DNA of 32,280 nt, taken from the NCBI GenBank assembly GCA_017455685.1, contig JAFSZH010000004.1, positions 1 to 32,280 of the forward strand, in the 5' to 3' direction. Source of the DNA: Oscillospiraceae bacterium (GTDB taxonomy: Bacteria; Bacillota; Clostridia; Oscillospirales; Oscillospiraceae). A program made the translations under genes and the position numbers. Below, piece after piece: positions 8,137 through 15,994 of this stretch. Each line of letters starts with the position of its first letter. Position 1 is the stretch's first letter. The notes beneath the pieces were generated by a model. That model ran no database searches and had not been told where the DNA came from. It saw only the letters and a list, made by a program, of their open reading frames with translations.

Positions 8137-10326
8137 ATGAGCAAGACCCTGATGAAGGTTCTGTCTCTGGTGCTGTGCCTGGCCATGGTCCTGGCGCTGG
8201 TCGGCTGCGGAAGCAAGAAGACTGAAACTGCCCCCGCCGCCACCGCCGCTCCTGCCGCCACGGAAGCCCCGGCTGCTGAGCCCGAACCTGCTGATGAGCC
8301 CGCCGAGTACGACGGCTATGTCAGCGAACTCGTCAATGGCGAGTATGCCCGCGCCGACGATGAGGACGTTTATTACAACGTTCTCGGCAACTACGCCGAT
8401 CTGGCTGCCGAGGCCAAGCTCGTCTCCAACGACAGCGAGCGTTTCGTTCTGTACGCTCAGGCTGAGGCCTACCTGCTGGACAGCGCTGTCATGCAGCCCA
8501 ACACCACCCAGGGCGGCGCCTACACCATCAGCCGCATCGCTCCCCGTACCGTTCCTTACGTGCAGTGGGGCAATGACGACGACCGTTTCTTCGGCATGGT
8601 CATCTCCGATGAGTTCCTGACCCCCGAAGAGCGCGCCGATCTGTTCGAGCTGTGGGGCAAGGCCGTTGCCGGCGAGGGCGAGTATGATCCCGCCGCCTAC
8701 CTGACCGAGAAGGGCCACACCATCCAGAACACCTACACCTACAGCTTCTCCACCGCTCCCGTGACCATCGACTGGCTGAACACCTCTTCCCAGTCCGATA
8801 CCGAGATCACCGTCAACTGCGTGGACGGCCTGGTGCAGTACAACAACCTCAACCAGCTCCAGCCCGCTCTGGCGGAGAGCTGGGAAGTCTCCGAGGACGG
8901 CACTGTTTACACCTTCCACATCCGTCCGGGCGTGTACTGGTACACCTCTGAGGGCACCGAGTACGCCGAAGTGAAGGCGGAAGACTTCGTCTCCGGCTTC
9001 CATCACATGCTTGACACCCAGGCCGGTCTGGAGTGGCTCATCGACGGCGTCGTCGTGGGCGGCACTGCTTACTACGCCGAGGGCGGCAGCTGGGACGACG
9101 TTGGCTACAAGGCCATCGACGACTACACCCTGGAAGTCACCCTGGAGCGCGAGGTCCCCTACTTCATGACCATGCTGACCTACTCCTGCTTCCTGCCCAT
9201 CTGCACCAGCTTCTATGAGGCTCACGGCGGTGTGTTCGGCGTCGAGGAGTTCGCTGCTGCGTCTGCCGACACCAACACCTACACCTTCGGCAAGTCCGAG
9301 GACGTCGCTTCTCAGGTCTACTGCGGACCCTTCCTGCTCCAGAAGCTGGTGAAGGATTCCGAGATCCTGGTCGTGAAGAACCCCAACTACTACAACATCG
9401 ACAACGTGACCCTCGAGTCCATCAAGTGGGTCTTCGACGCCGGTGAAGATCCCGTCGCCACCTACAACGACACCCTCAACGGCGTTTATGCCGGCATCAC
9501 CCTGACCGAGGCTACCGGCCTGCTGGCCCGTGCCAAGGAAGACGGCAACTTCGACAAGTACGCCTACATCTCCGAGACCATTTCCACCACCTACTTCGGC
9601 GGCCTGAACGTGAACCGCGGCACCTTCGCTCTGGAGAGCGGCGCCTGCGCTTCTCCCAAGACCGAGCAGGAGAAGGCCGACACCGTTACCGCGCTGAACA
9701 ACAAGAACTTCCGCAAGGCCCTGCAGCACGCCTGGGACAAGGCCACCCAGAACGCCACCAGCCGTGGCGAGGATCTGGCCGAGACCAACCTGCGCAACAT
9801 GTACACTCACCCCGAGTTCGTCAGCCTGTCCGAGGACGTGACCGACGCTGACGGCCACACCTTCCCCGCCGGCACCTTCTACGGCGAGATCGTGCAGTAC
9901 TACCTGGATCAGATGGGCGCCAAGATCAACGTCGCTGACCAGTGCAACGGCTGGTACAATCCCGAAGCCGCTGTCGAGTACCTCGAGGCCGCCAAGGCTG
10001 AGCTGGGCGATCTCGTGTCCTGGCCCATCCAGATCGACGTGGTCTACTACTCCGCCTCCAGCGCCAACACCGCGCAGGCTCAGGCTTACAAGCAGACCGT
10101 CGAGGCCACTCTGGGCGCTGAGAACGTTCAGGTCAACCTGATCGAGGCCACCACCACCGAGGACTTCTACGCCTGCGGCTACCGCGCTTCCAACGGCGAA
10201 GCCGGCAACTTCGATATGTTCTACGGCTCCGGCTGGGGTCCTGACTACGGCGATCCTTCCACCTACCTGGATACCTTCCTGGGCGAGGGCGCCGGCTACA
10301 TGACCAAGGTCATCGGCCTGTTCTGA
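8137..10326 (+). CDS. oppA: Oligopeptide-binding lipoprotein, Ami/OppA type, apparently circularly permuted
   Basis: This 729-residue lipoprotein is the substrate-binding part of the importer encoded downstream. The signal peptide ends in LVGC (Cys24), followed by an Ala/Pro/Glu stalk. Residues about 197-729 follow the AmiA/OppA core: VDGLVQYN, LAESWEVSEDGTVYTFHIRP, CGPFLLQKL, FRKALQHAWD and GSGWGPDYGDPSTYLDTF. The protein then stops about 25 residues later, at GAGYMTKVIGLF. The segment that normally closes such proteins lies instead at residues about 57-190: ERFVLYAQAEAYLLDSAV, GGAYTISRIAPRT, PYVQWGNDDDRFFGM, then a TPEERADLFELWGKA helix. The order is therefore tail-then-core, a circular permutation. 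No frameshift is visible. The ATG at 8137 has AAGGAGG 9 nt upstream; an earlier in-frame ATG at 8107 lacks one and would spoil the signal peptide. Codons are more biased (many GCT, CGT, AAG) than in neighbours, fitting high expression. Confidence 0.93.
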   Translation: MSKTLMKVLSLVLCLAMVLALVGCGSKKTETAPAATAAPAATEAPAAEPEPADEPAEYDGYVSELVNGEYARADDEDVYYNVLGNYADLAAEAKLVSNDSERFVLYAQAEAYLLDSAVMQPNTTQGGAYTISRIAPRTVPYVQWGNDDDRFFGMVISDEFLTPEERADLFELWGKAVAGEGEYDPAAYLTEKGHTIQNTYTYSFSTAPVTIDWLNTSSQSDTEITVNCVDGLVQYNNLNQLQPALAESWEVSEDGTVYTFHIRPGVYWYTSEGTEYAEVKAEDFVSGFHHMLDTQAGLEWLIDGVVVGGTAYYAEGGSWDDVGYKAIDDYTLEVTLEREVPYFMTMLTYSCFLPICTSFYEAHGGVFGVEEFAAASADTNTYTFGKSEDVASQVYCGPFLLQKLVKDSEILVVKNPNYYNIDNVTLESIKWVFDAGEDPVATYNDTLNGVYAGITLTEATGLLARAKEDGNFDKYAYISETISTTYFGGLNVNRGTFALESGACASPKTEQEKADTVTALNNKNFRKALQHAWDKATQNATSRGEDLAETNLRNMYTHPEFVSLSEDVTDADGHTFPAGTFYGEIVQYYLDQMGAKINVADQCNGWYNPEAAVEYLEAAKAELGDLVSWPIQIDVVYYSASSANTAQAQAYKQTVEATLGAENVQVNLIEATTTEDFYACGYRASNGEAGNFDMFYGSGWGPDYGDPSTYLDTFLGEGAGYMTKVIGLF

Positions 10327-10371
10327 TGCTGAACTGACCGGGCATCCGGTCAAACTTCACACAAGCTTCCG

Positions 10372-10415
10372 ACACATAGGGGGACTTCGTGTCCTCCTAT
10401 GTGTTTCGGGTTTTT
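10372..10415 (+). terminator. Hairpin terminator after the binding-protein gene
   Basis: ACACATAGGGGGAC (10372-10385) pairs with GTCCTCCTATGTGT (10391-10404) over 14 bp with one G-T wobble and a 5-nt loop. It is followed by TTCGGG and a T5 run. The displaced T-run may allow partial read-through into the permease genes, a usual way to make more binding protein than transporter. Confidence 0.7.
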
Positions 10416-10428
10416 AGTCTTTACCAAA

Positions 10429-10527
10429 ATGTGGAAAGTTAAGCTCTTTCTCCAACGAAAAGAGCCGTTGGGCTCCTGTGGGCACAGCCTGGGGGCAGAG
10501 CTTAGCTTTTCACATACGGCATTTTTT
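10429..10527 (+). ncRNA. Unassigned long stem-loop element between binding-protein and permease genes
   Basis: Bases 10429-10447 pair with 10497-10515 over 19 bp, including two G-T wobbles. The 49-nt apical part contains GAGCC/GGCTC (10462-10466 / 10471-10475) and CTGT/ACAG (10476-10479 / 10484-10487) mini-stems. A T6 run follows at 10522-10527. It does not carry SRP or 6S RNA hallmarks that I know. It could be a small RNA, an mRNA processing site or an intergenic repeat. Only the pairing is observed; the RNA type is a guess. Confidence 0.4.
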
Positions 10528-10584
10528 CAGCGATTTAAAGCGCGTTAGCGCGATAAACTCCGAACCGCTCCCAAATACCGAAAA

Positions 10585-10592
10585 AGGAGGGG
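10585..10592 (+). promoter_or_regulatory. Displaced strong Shine-Dalgarno upstream of oppB
   Basis: AGGAGGGG lies 35 nt upstream of the chosen oppB ATG (10628) but only a few bases before an in-frame GTG at 10595. Either the GTG is the true start, adding 11 residues (VRGKPFHDEGS), or the ATG is used with the weaker GAGG at 10619-10622. The ATG was chosen because MRKYMIRRIL is the usual OppB N-terminus. Confidence 0.5.
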
Positions 10593-10627
10593 TCGTGAGG
10601 GGGAAACCCTTTCATGACGAGGGATCT

Positions 10628-12211
10628 ATGAGAAAATATATGATCCGGCGCATCCTGTTCTCGATCTTCTCCCTGCTTGTCGTCATCATGCTGGTCATGC
10701 TGCTGGTATACAGCCTGATCGAGCGCAGCGTCATTTTCCAGACGGACGACACATGGAACAAGAAGAGCAACAACGACCGGGTGTATTACGAATACACCCA
10801 GTACCAGAAGTACGGCTATCTTACCTTCGTGGATTACACCGCGTTCCTGAAGAACAAGTATCAGGCGCTGGTGGGAGACAACTATACCACCGACCACGAT
10901 TACATCGTCGACAAGAACGCCATTCTGGACGCGGAGACCTATATGGACAACCCCACCGTCCGGGAGTTCATGGAAAAGTACTCCGAGGAGGGCTACACCT
11001 TCCGTTTCCTGGAGGCCATGAAGTACCGCTCCGGCAAGGTCAAACCCGGCGGCAACGCCTATCTGCTGGCCATCCACGAGAAGAGCGTGGTGGCGCGGCT
11101 CTTTGACTACGTCAAGGGCTTCATCACCGTGGAGACCAAAAACATGGTCCAGGATCCGGAGCTCACCGAGCGGTATATCCGCATCGAAAAGGACCCGTAT
11201 TCCGGCCTGTTCGCCGTGGTGGGCAGCGGCACGCAGCACAAGTATCTGCTGTATTTCGACAACCGCTTCCCCTTCATCCACCAGAACTGGCTGCATCTGA
11301 ACCTGGGCGTGTCCTACACCACCTACCGGGGCCAGGAGATCTCCTCGGTGATCACCAATCCCCAGGGCAGTCTGGACGTGCGGCGGCAGCAGTACCCGGC
11401 CCTGATCGGCACCGACCAGTACGTGGATACCGCCATCGACTTCCACTCTCTGAGCTACAATTCCGGCACCGTCAGTGAGGTGGAAAAGCAGCAGTTCCCG
11501 GACAAGTACACGGTCTACAACTACAACCGGGACGGCCTTTCCATGATCGGCAACTCCTTCGTCATCGGCCTGATCGCCACGGCCATTGCCTATGCTCTGG
11601 GCCTGCCTCTGGGCATGATCAACGCCCGGAACAAGGACAAGCTGGCGGACAAGCTGGGCAGCGTGTATATCATCTTCATCACCAGCGTGCCCGCGCTGGC
11701 CTATATCTTCATGTTCGCGGCGGTGATGACCCGGCTCTTCCACCTGCCGTATAAATTCGCCAACGCGGAGGTACGGGTCCTGGCGTACATCCTGCCCACC
11801 ATTTCTCTGGCCCTGCCCAGCATCGGCGGCCTGATGAAATGGATGCGCCGGTACATGATCGACCAGATGAACTCCGACTACGTGAAATTCGCCCGGGCCG
11901 AGGGCCTGAGCGAAAAGGAGATCTACAACATCCACATCTCCAAGAACGCCTTCATCTACCTGGTCCACGGCGTCCCCGCCAACATCCTCTCCTGCCTGGT
12001 GGGCGCCATCATCACCGAGCGCGTCTACTCCGTACCCGGCGTCGGCAACCTGCTCACCCGGGCCATCAACTCCCACGACAACGGCGTCATCGTGGCCGTG
12101 GCGGTGTTCTATACCTCTTTGAGCATCATCGCCCTGATCCTGGGCGACCTGCTGCTGGCCCATTATGATCCGCGGATCTCCCTGTCTGCGGAGAAAGGAG
12201 GCGGGCGGTAA
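10628..12211 (+). CDS. oppB: Oligopeptide ABC transporter permease, AmiC/OppB type with large exterior domain
   Basis: This is one of the two membrane subunits of the peptide importer. It has 527 residues, against about 300-330 for ordinary OppB and about 500 for streptococcal AmiC. The N-terminus MRKYMIRRILFSIFSLLVV begins the first transmembrane helix. Residues about 40-295 form a long hydrophilic region that should face outside, where it could dock the binding protein. The standard BPD_transp_1 core follows with several helices, from about NSFVIGLIATAIAYALGLPL. The cytoplasmic coupling (EAA-like) loop reads YVKFARAEGLSEKEIYN. The stop overlaps the oppC start by one base (TAATG). The alternative GTG start at 10595 is possible. 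The long exterior domain is known for AmiC-type permeases and fits the Ami-like binding protein. Confidence 0.92.
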   Translation: MRKYMIRRILFSIFSLLVVIMLVMLLVYSLIERSVIFQTDDTWNKKSNNDRVYYEYTQYQKYGYLTFVDYTAFLKNKYQALVGDNYTTDHDYIVDKNAILDAETYMDNPTVREFMEKYSEEGYTFRFLEAMKYRSGKVKPGGNAYLLAIHEKSVVARLFDYVKGFITVETKNMVQDPELTERYIRIEKDPYSGLFAVVGSGTQHKYLLYFDNRFPFIHQNWLHLNLGVSYTTYRGQEISSVITNPQGSLDVRRQQYPALIGTDQYVDTAIDFHSLSYNSGTVSEVEKQQFPDKYTVYNYNRDGLSMIGNSFVIGLIATAIAYALGLPLGMINARNKDKLADKLGSVYIIFITSVPALAYIFMFAAVMTRLFHLPYKFANAEVRVLAYILPTISLALPSIGGLMKWMRRYMIDQMNSDYVKFARAEGLSEKEIYNIHISKNAFIYLVHGVPANILSCLVGAIITERVYSVPGVGNLLTRAINSHDNGVIVAVAVFYTSLSIIALILGDLLLAHYDPRISLSAEKGGGR

Positions 12212-13173
12212 TGAAAGACCTTTACGCCGACAAATCCCGGGACGAGCTGTTCTACTTCATCGACCGGGACGAGATCGCCTCGGAGAAGATCACCGCGCCC
12301 CGCTACTCCTACTGGAAGAGCGTGTTCCGTGTCTTCTTCCGCAAGAAGATCAACATCGCGCTGATCGCGCTGTTCATCCTGATCTTCGCCGTCAGCTTCA
12401 TCGGGCCCATCTTCTGGCCCTACGACCCCTTTGAGAACGTGACCAACGCGGCCACTTACAACCTGAGCCCCGCCAGGGCCCTGTCGTATTTCGGCAGCGA
12501 CATCAAGTGGGTGCTGGGCACCGGCACCCTGGGCAACTCCATCTTCTACGGCGTCATCTCCTCCGCCCGGACCAGTCTGCTGCTGGCGGTGATCTGCGCG
12601 GCCATCAACATGACCGTGGGCATCCTGATGGGCGCGATCTGGGGTTACTCCAAGCGCTTCGACCAGGGAATGCTGGTGGTCTACAACATCATCGCCAACA
12701 TCCCCTATATCCTGCTGATCAGCGTGCTGGTGTACGTCATCGGCTCGGGCTTCTGGCCCTTCGTGTTCGCTCTGACCGTCACCGGCTGGCTGGGCATCGC
12801 CTACTTCTTCCGCACCCAGGTCATGATCATCCGTGACCGGGAATACTCTCTGGCCTCCCGGTGCCTGGGCACCCCGGTGCACCGGGTCATCGGCAAGAAC
12901 ATCCTGCCCTTCCTCACCAGCGTCATCGTGACCCTGCTGGCCACCGAGCTGCCCAGCTACATCTCCATGGAAGTGTTTTTGAGCTTCATCGGCGTGGGCC
13001 TGAGCGCCTCGGTGCCCTCTCTGGGCCGCATGATCCAGGAAGCCCAGAGCGCGTTCCTTACCTTCCCCTGGGCCTTCTGGCCGCCCGCCATCGTGGCCTC
13101 CGTGATCACCATCATCCTGTACCTGCTGGGTCAGAATCTTGCTGACGCCTCTGACCCGCGGACCCATATGTGA
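12211..13173 (+). CDS. oppC: Oligopeptide ABC transporter permease, OppC type
   Basis: This is the second membrane subunit, 320 residues. An N-terminal cytoplasmic part of about 45 residues leads to a first helix (IALIALFILIFAVSFIGPIF) and a short exterior segment (FGSDIKWVLGTGTLGNSIFY, the LGTD-like motif of OppC). The BPD_transp_1 core then has five further helices. The coupling loop REYSLASRCLGTPVHRVIGK and the following NILPF fit the EAA consensus. The C-terminal PWAFWPPAIV and LADASDPR resemble the family ending, normally LRDALDPR. An AAAGGAGG site lies upstream of the ATG, which overlaps the oppB stop as TAATG, implying coupled translation. Length is normal. Confidence 0.95.
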   Translation: MKDLYADKSRDELFYFIDRDEIASEKITAPRYSYWKSVFRVFFRKKINIALIALFILIFAVSFIGPIFWPYDPFENVTNAATYNLSPARALSYFGSDIKWVLGTGTLGNSIFYGVISSARTSLLLAVICAAINMTVGILMGAIWGYSKRFDQGMLVVYNIIANIPYILLISVLVYVIGSGFWPFVFALTVTGWLGIAYFFRTQVMIIRDREYSLASRCLGTPVHRVIGKNILPFLTSVIVTLLATELPSYISMEVFLSFIGVGLSASVPSLGRMIQEAQSAFLTFPWAFWPPAIVASVITIILYLLGQNLADASDPRTHM

Positions 13174-13191
13174 GGAAGGAGGGACTTGAAC

Positions 13192-14997
13192 ATGAACGAA
13201 GAAAAGAAGGTCCTCCTCTCTCTGAAGAACGTAGAGGTCAAATTCAACGTCCGGGGCCGTATCCTCACGGCCATCCGGAACGTATCCCTGGACATTTACG
13301 AGAACGAGTCCCTGGCCATCGTGGGCGAGTCCGGCTCGGGCAAGAGCGTGCTGACCAAGACCTTTGCCGGCATGCTGGATTCCAACGGCTTCATCCCCCA
13401 GGGCTCCATCATCCTCTCCGACGACGAGCTGGCCAAGACCGACGTGCAGCTCACCGCCAGGAACGAAAAGCTCTTTGAAAAGGCGTGGGACATGCTCAAC
13501 AAGCACTCCGTCAACGAACGGGGCGCCGCAGAGTACATGGCCATCGTCCGCAAAAAGGAGGAGATCGAGCACCGCCAGTCCCTATCCCAGGATGAAGAGG
13601 CGGATTTCGCCGCCCGCATCAAGTCCGCCTCCGACGACGTGGTGGACAAGACCAACTACCTCTGGACCCTGGACAGAAAGGCGGACGCCGCCGAGGTCGC
13701 CAAGGTGGAGGCGGAGATCAAGGAGCTCACCGCCAGACGGGACGCGCTGGAAAAGGAGAAGAACGATCTCGCCAAAAAACGCGCCGCCGCCTACAAGAAC
13801 GACACCGCCCGGGCCAACTTCGACCAGGCGGAGATCCAGCGGCTGGAGGAGACCCGCCGCCGGAAGATCGAGACCCCCCGGGACGCCAATAACCCCTACG
13901 GGGTGGATAACGCCACCCTGGAGCGGAACAAGATCATCGCCTATGAGATCGTGCTGTCCATCGCCCGGTTCCCGGCCCGTGTCCAGGCCAAAAACCTGCG
14001 AAAGCTGGAAAAGGCCTTCAACGTGGCCATGACCACCGGCGAAGACCTGAACGACGAGACCCTCCGCAACCGGCTGTTCGAGGAAGTGGGCTTCCGCGTG
14101 GCCTACCGCTCCTTTGACGAGAGCACCCGGACCATCCACGGCTACGGCATCATCGACTGCGCCAAGATCAAGTACGCCAACGACTGGCAGCAGATCCGCG
14201 GCCGCCGGATCGCCACCGTGTTCCAGGACCCCATGACCTCCCTGAACCCGGTCATCACCATCGGCAAACAGATCATGACCGTCATTCAGAAGCACCAGAA
14301 GTGCTCCAACGCCGAGGCCCGGGAGCGGACCCTGGACATCATGGCGAAAGTGGGTATCCCCGATCCCGAAAAGCGGTTTGACGATTACCCCTTCGAGTAC
14401 TCCGGCGGCATGCGCCAGCGCATCGTCATCGCCATCGCCCTCAGCTGCCAGCCCAAGATCCTCATCTGCGACGAGCCCACCACGGCTCTGGACGTGACCA
14501 TCCAGGCCCAGATCATCCGGCTCATCAAGGATCTGCAGCACAAGCTGGGCTTCACCACCGTGTATATCACACACGACCTGGGCGTGGTGGCCAACGTGGC
14601 CGAGCGGGTGGCGGTGCTCTACGGCGGACAGATCGTGGAGATCGGCACCGTGGAAGAGATCTTCTATGACCCCAGACATCCCTATACCTGGGCGCTGCTG
14701 AGCTCCATGCCCCAGCTGTGCGAAAAGGGCGGAGACCTGTTCTCCATCCCCGGCACGCCCCCGTCACTGTACAACAAGATCGTGGGCGACGCCTTCGCCC
14801 CCCGGAATCAGTACGCCATGGCCATCGACCTGGTGGAGGAGCCGCCCATGTTCCAGGTGAGCCCCACCCACTTCGCCAAGACCTGGCTGTTGGACCCCCG
14901 GGCCCCCAAGACCGAGGCCCCGGCCAATATCCGGAACCTGCATGAGAAGATTTTGAAGACCTACGTCAGTTTCGATGAGGAGGCGGCCAATGGATAA
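13192..14997 (+). CDS. oppD: Oligopeptide ABC transporter ATPase, OppD type, with large insertion after Walker A
   Basis: This is one of two cytoplasmic ATPases that power peptide import. All ABC motifs are present: Walker A GESGSGKS (45-52), Q-loop [10 protein letters not shown] (344-353), signature YSGGMRQR (403-410), Walker B ILICDEP ending near 429, and H-loop ITHDLG with His461. The OppD C-terminal extension follows ([22 protein letters not shown]). Family members are about 330-360 residues; this one has 601. The extra roughly 240 residues lie between Walker A and the Q-loop (about 95-330). They are highly charged, with probable helical coiled-coil stretches such as [20 protein letters not shown]. 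The frame is intact and codon use is uniform, so it is not a frameshift artefact. The ATG at 13192 has AAGGAGGG 8 nt upstream; a TTG two codons earlier is too close. It overlaps oppF by 8 bases. Confidence 0.93.
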   Translation: MNEEKKVLLSLKNVEVKFNVRGRILTAIRNVSLDIYENESLAIVGESGSGKSVLTKTFAGMLDSNGFIPQGSIILSDDELAKTDVQLTARNEKLFEKAWDMLNKHSVNERGAAEYMAIVRKKEEIEHRQSLSQDEEADFAARIKSASDDVVDKTNYLWTLDRKADAAEVAKVEAEIKELTARRDALEKEKNDLAKKRAAAYKNDTARANFDQAEIQRLEETRRRKIETPRDANNPYGVDNATLERNKIIAYEIVLSIARFPARVQAKNLRKLEKAFNVAMTTGEDLNDETLRNRLFEEVGFRVAYRSFDESTRTIHGYGIIDCAKIKYANDWQQIRGRRIATVFQDPMTSLNPVITIGKQIMTVIQKHQKCSNAEARERTLDIMAKVGIPDPEKRFDDYPFEYSGGMRQRIVIAIALSCQPKILICDEPTTALDVTIQAQIIRLIKDLQHKLGFTTVYITHDLGVVANVAERVAVLYGGQIVEIGTVEEIFYDPRHPYTWALLSSMPQLCEKGGDLFSIPGTPPSLYNKIVGDAFAPRNQYAMAIDLVEEPPMFQVSPTHFAKTWLLDPRAPKTEAPANIRNLHEKILKTYVSFDEEAANG

Positions 14998-15943
14998 CAA
15001 CGAAAAACAGGTGCTGCTGTCCATCCAGAATCTGGACGTGGTATTCGGCCGCGGCAAGAAGGCCTTCAAAGCCGTGGACAACGTCAGCTTTGACATCTAC
15101 AAGGGCGAGACCCTCTCTCTGGTGGGCGAGTCCGGCTCCGGCAAGACCACCATCGGCCGGGCCATCGTGCGCATCAATCCCTGCTCCGCCGGCGCCATCT
15201 ACTACGACGGCAAGAAGATCTCCGGCAAGCTGTCCCGGAAGGACGACCGGGAGGTCATCCGCAAGATCCAGATGATTTTCCAGGACCCCGCCGCCTCTCT
15301 GAACGAGCGGGCCACCATCGACTACATCATCTCCGAGGGCCTGTACAACTTCCATCTCTACAAGGATGAAAAGGACCGCGTCGCCAAGATCGAGAAGATC
15401 GTCAAGGACGTGGGCCTGCTGCCCGAGCATCTGACCCGCTACCCCCACGAGTTTTCCGGCGGCCAGCGCCAGCGCGTAGGCCTGGCCCGTTCCATCGTCA
15501 TGGAGCCCGAGTTCATCGTGGCCGACGAGCCCATCTCCGCGCTGGACGTGTCCATTCGCGCCCAGGTGCTGAACCTGCTGAAGAAGTTCCAGAAGGAGCG
15601 GGGCCTGACCTATCTGTTCATCGCCCACGACCTGTCCATCGTGCGCTTCATCAGCGACCGGATCGTGGTCATCTACAAGGGCCGGGTCATGGAGATCGCC
15701 GAGACCGAGGAGCTCTTCGCCTATCCTCTGCACCCCTACACCAAGTCTCTGATCTCCGCCATCCCCATTCCCGATCCCATCATCGAGAAGGAGAAAAAGC
15801 TGTTCGTGTACGATCCCGCCAAAATGCACGACTACTCTCAGGAGCAGCCCCAGCTGGTGGACATCGGCAACGGCCACATGGTCTTCGGCAACACCGCCGA
15901 GATCGAGAAGTACAAGGCCATCCGCTTCGGCGGCGAAAACTGA
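14990..15943 (+). CDS. oppF: Oligopeptide ABC transporter ATPase, OppF type
   Basis: This is the second ATPase of the importer, 317 residues, normal for OppF. Motifs in order: Walker [11 protein letters not shown]-loop [10 protein letters not shown], signature [10 protein letters not shown], Walker B EFIVADEP followed by ISALDVS, and the switch AHDLS. The C-terminal region has the family motif [12 protein letters not shown], then a short tail ending with IRFGGEN. In contrast to its partner, it has no insertion between Walker A and the Q-loop. The ATG at 14990 lies inside the end of oppD, with GAGGAGG 6 nt upstream; an earlier in-frame ATG at 14975 includes that site and is unlikely. It is the last gene of the importer operon, followed at once by a strong hairpin. 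Confidence 0.96.
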   Translation: MDNNEKQVLLSIQNLDVVFGRGKKAFKAVDNVSFDIYKGETLSLVGESGSGKTTIGRAIVRINPCSAGAIYYDGKKISGKLSRKDDREVIRKIQMIFQDPAASLNERATIDYIISEGLYNFHLYKDEKDRVAKIEKIVKDVGLLPEHLTRYPHEFSGGQRQRVGLARSIVMEPEFIVADEPISALDVSIRAQVLNLLKKFQKERGLTYLFIAHDLSIVRFISDRIVVIYKGRVMEIAETEELFAYPLHPYTKSLISAIPIPDPIIEKEKKLFVYDPAKMHDYSQEQPQLVDIGNGHMVFGNTAEIEKYKAIRFGGEN

Positions 15944-15947
15944 GCTG

Positions 15948-15980
15948 AAAAAACGGATCGTCCCCGGACGATCCGTTTTT
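15948..15980 (+). terminator. Terminator of the oligopeptide importer operon
   Basis: AAAAACGGATCGTC pairs with GACGATCCGTTTTT, a stem of 14 bp or more with a 4-nt loop, ending in T5. It starts five bases after the oppF stop. The symmetry of its A and T tracts means it could act on both strands. Confidence 0.88.
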
Positions 15981-15994
15981 CACAGGAGACCTCT

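Noticed and set aside
8119-10353. A 744-codon open frame antisense to the binding-protein gene
   Set aside because: Its translation is low-complexity Val/Gly/Ala/Leu-rich sequence, it has no ribosome site, and the other strand encodes a clear protein. It results from GC-rich codon bias.
10429-10527. Considered as SRP RNA, 6S RNA or tmRNA
   Set aside because: No GGAAG/AGCAG-type SRP loop, too short for 6S, and no tRNA-like end or tag reading frame.
10595-10627. GTG start for oppB at 10595
   Set aside because: Possible, but the Shine-Dalgarno is almost adjacent to it and the family N-terminus begins at the ATG at 10628; kept as an alternative only.
13420-14215. Considered that the long OppD is a frameshift or assembly fusion of two genes
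   Set aside because: The frame is continuous, codon use is even, and all ABC motifs occur once and in order around the extra region.
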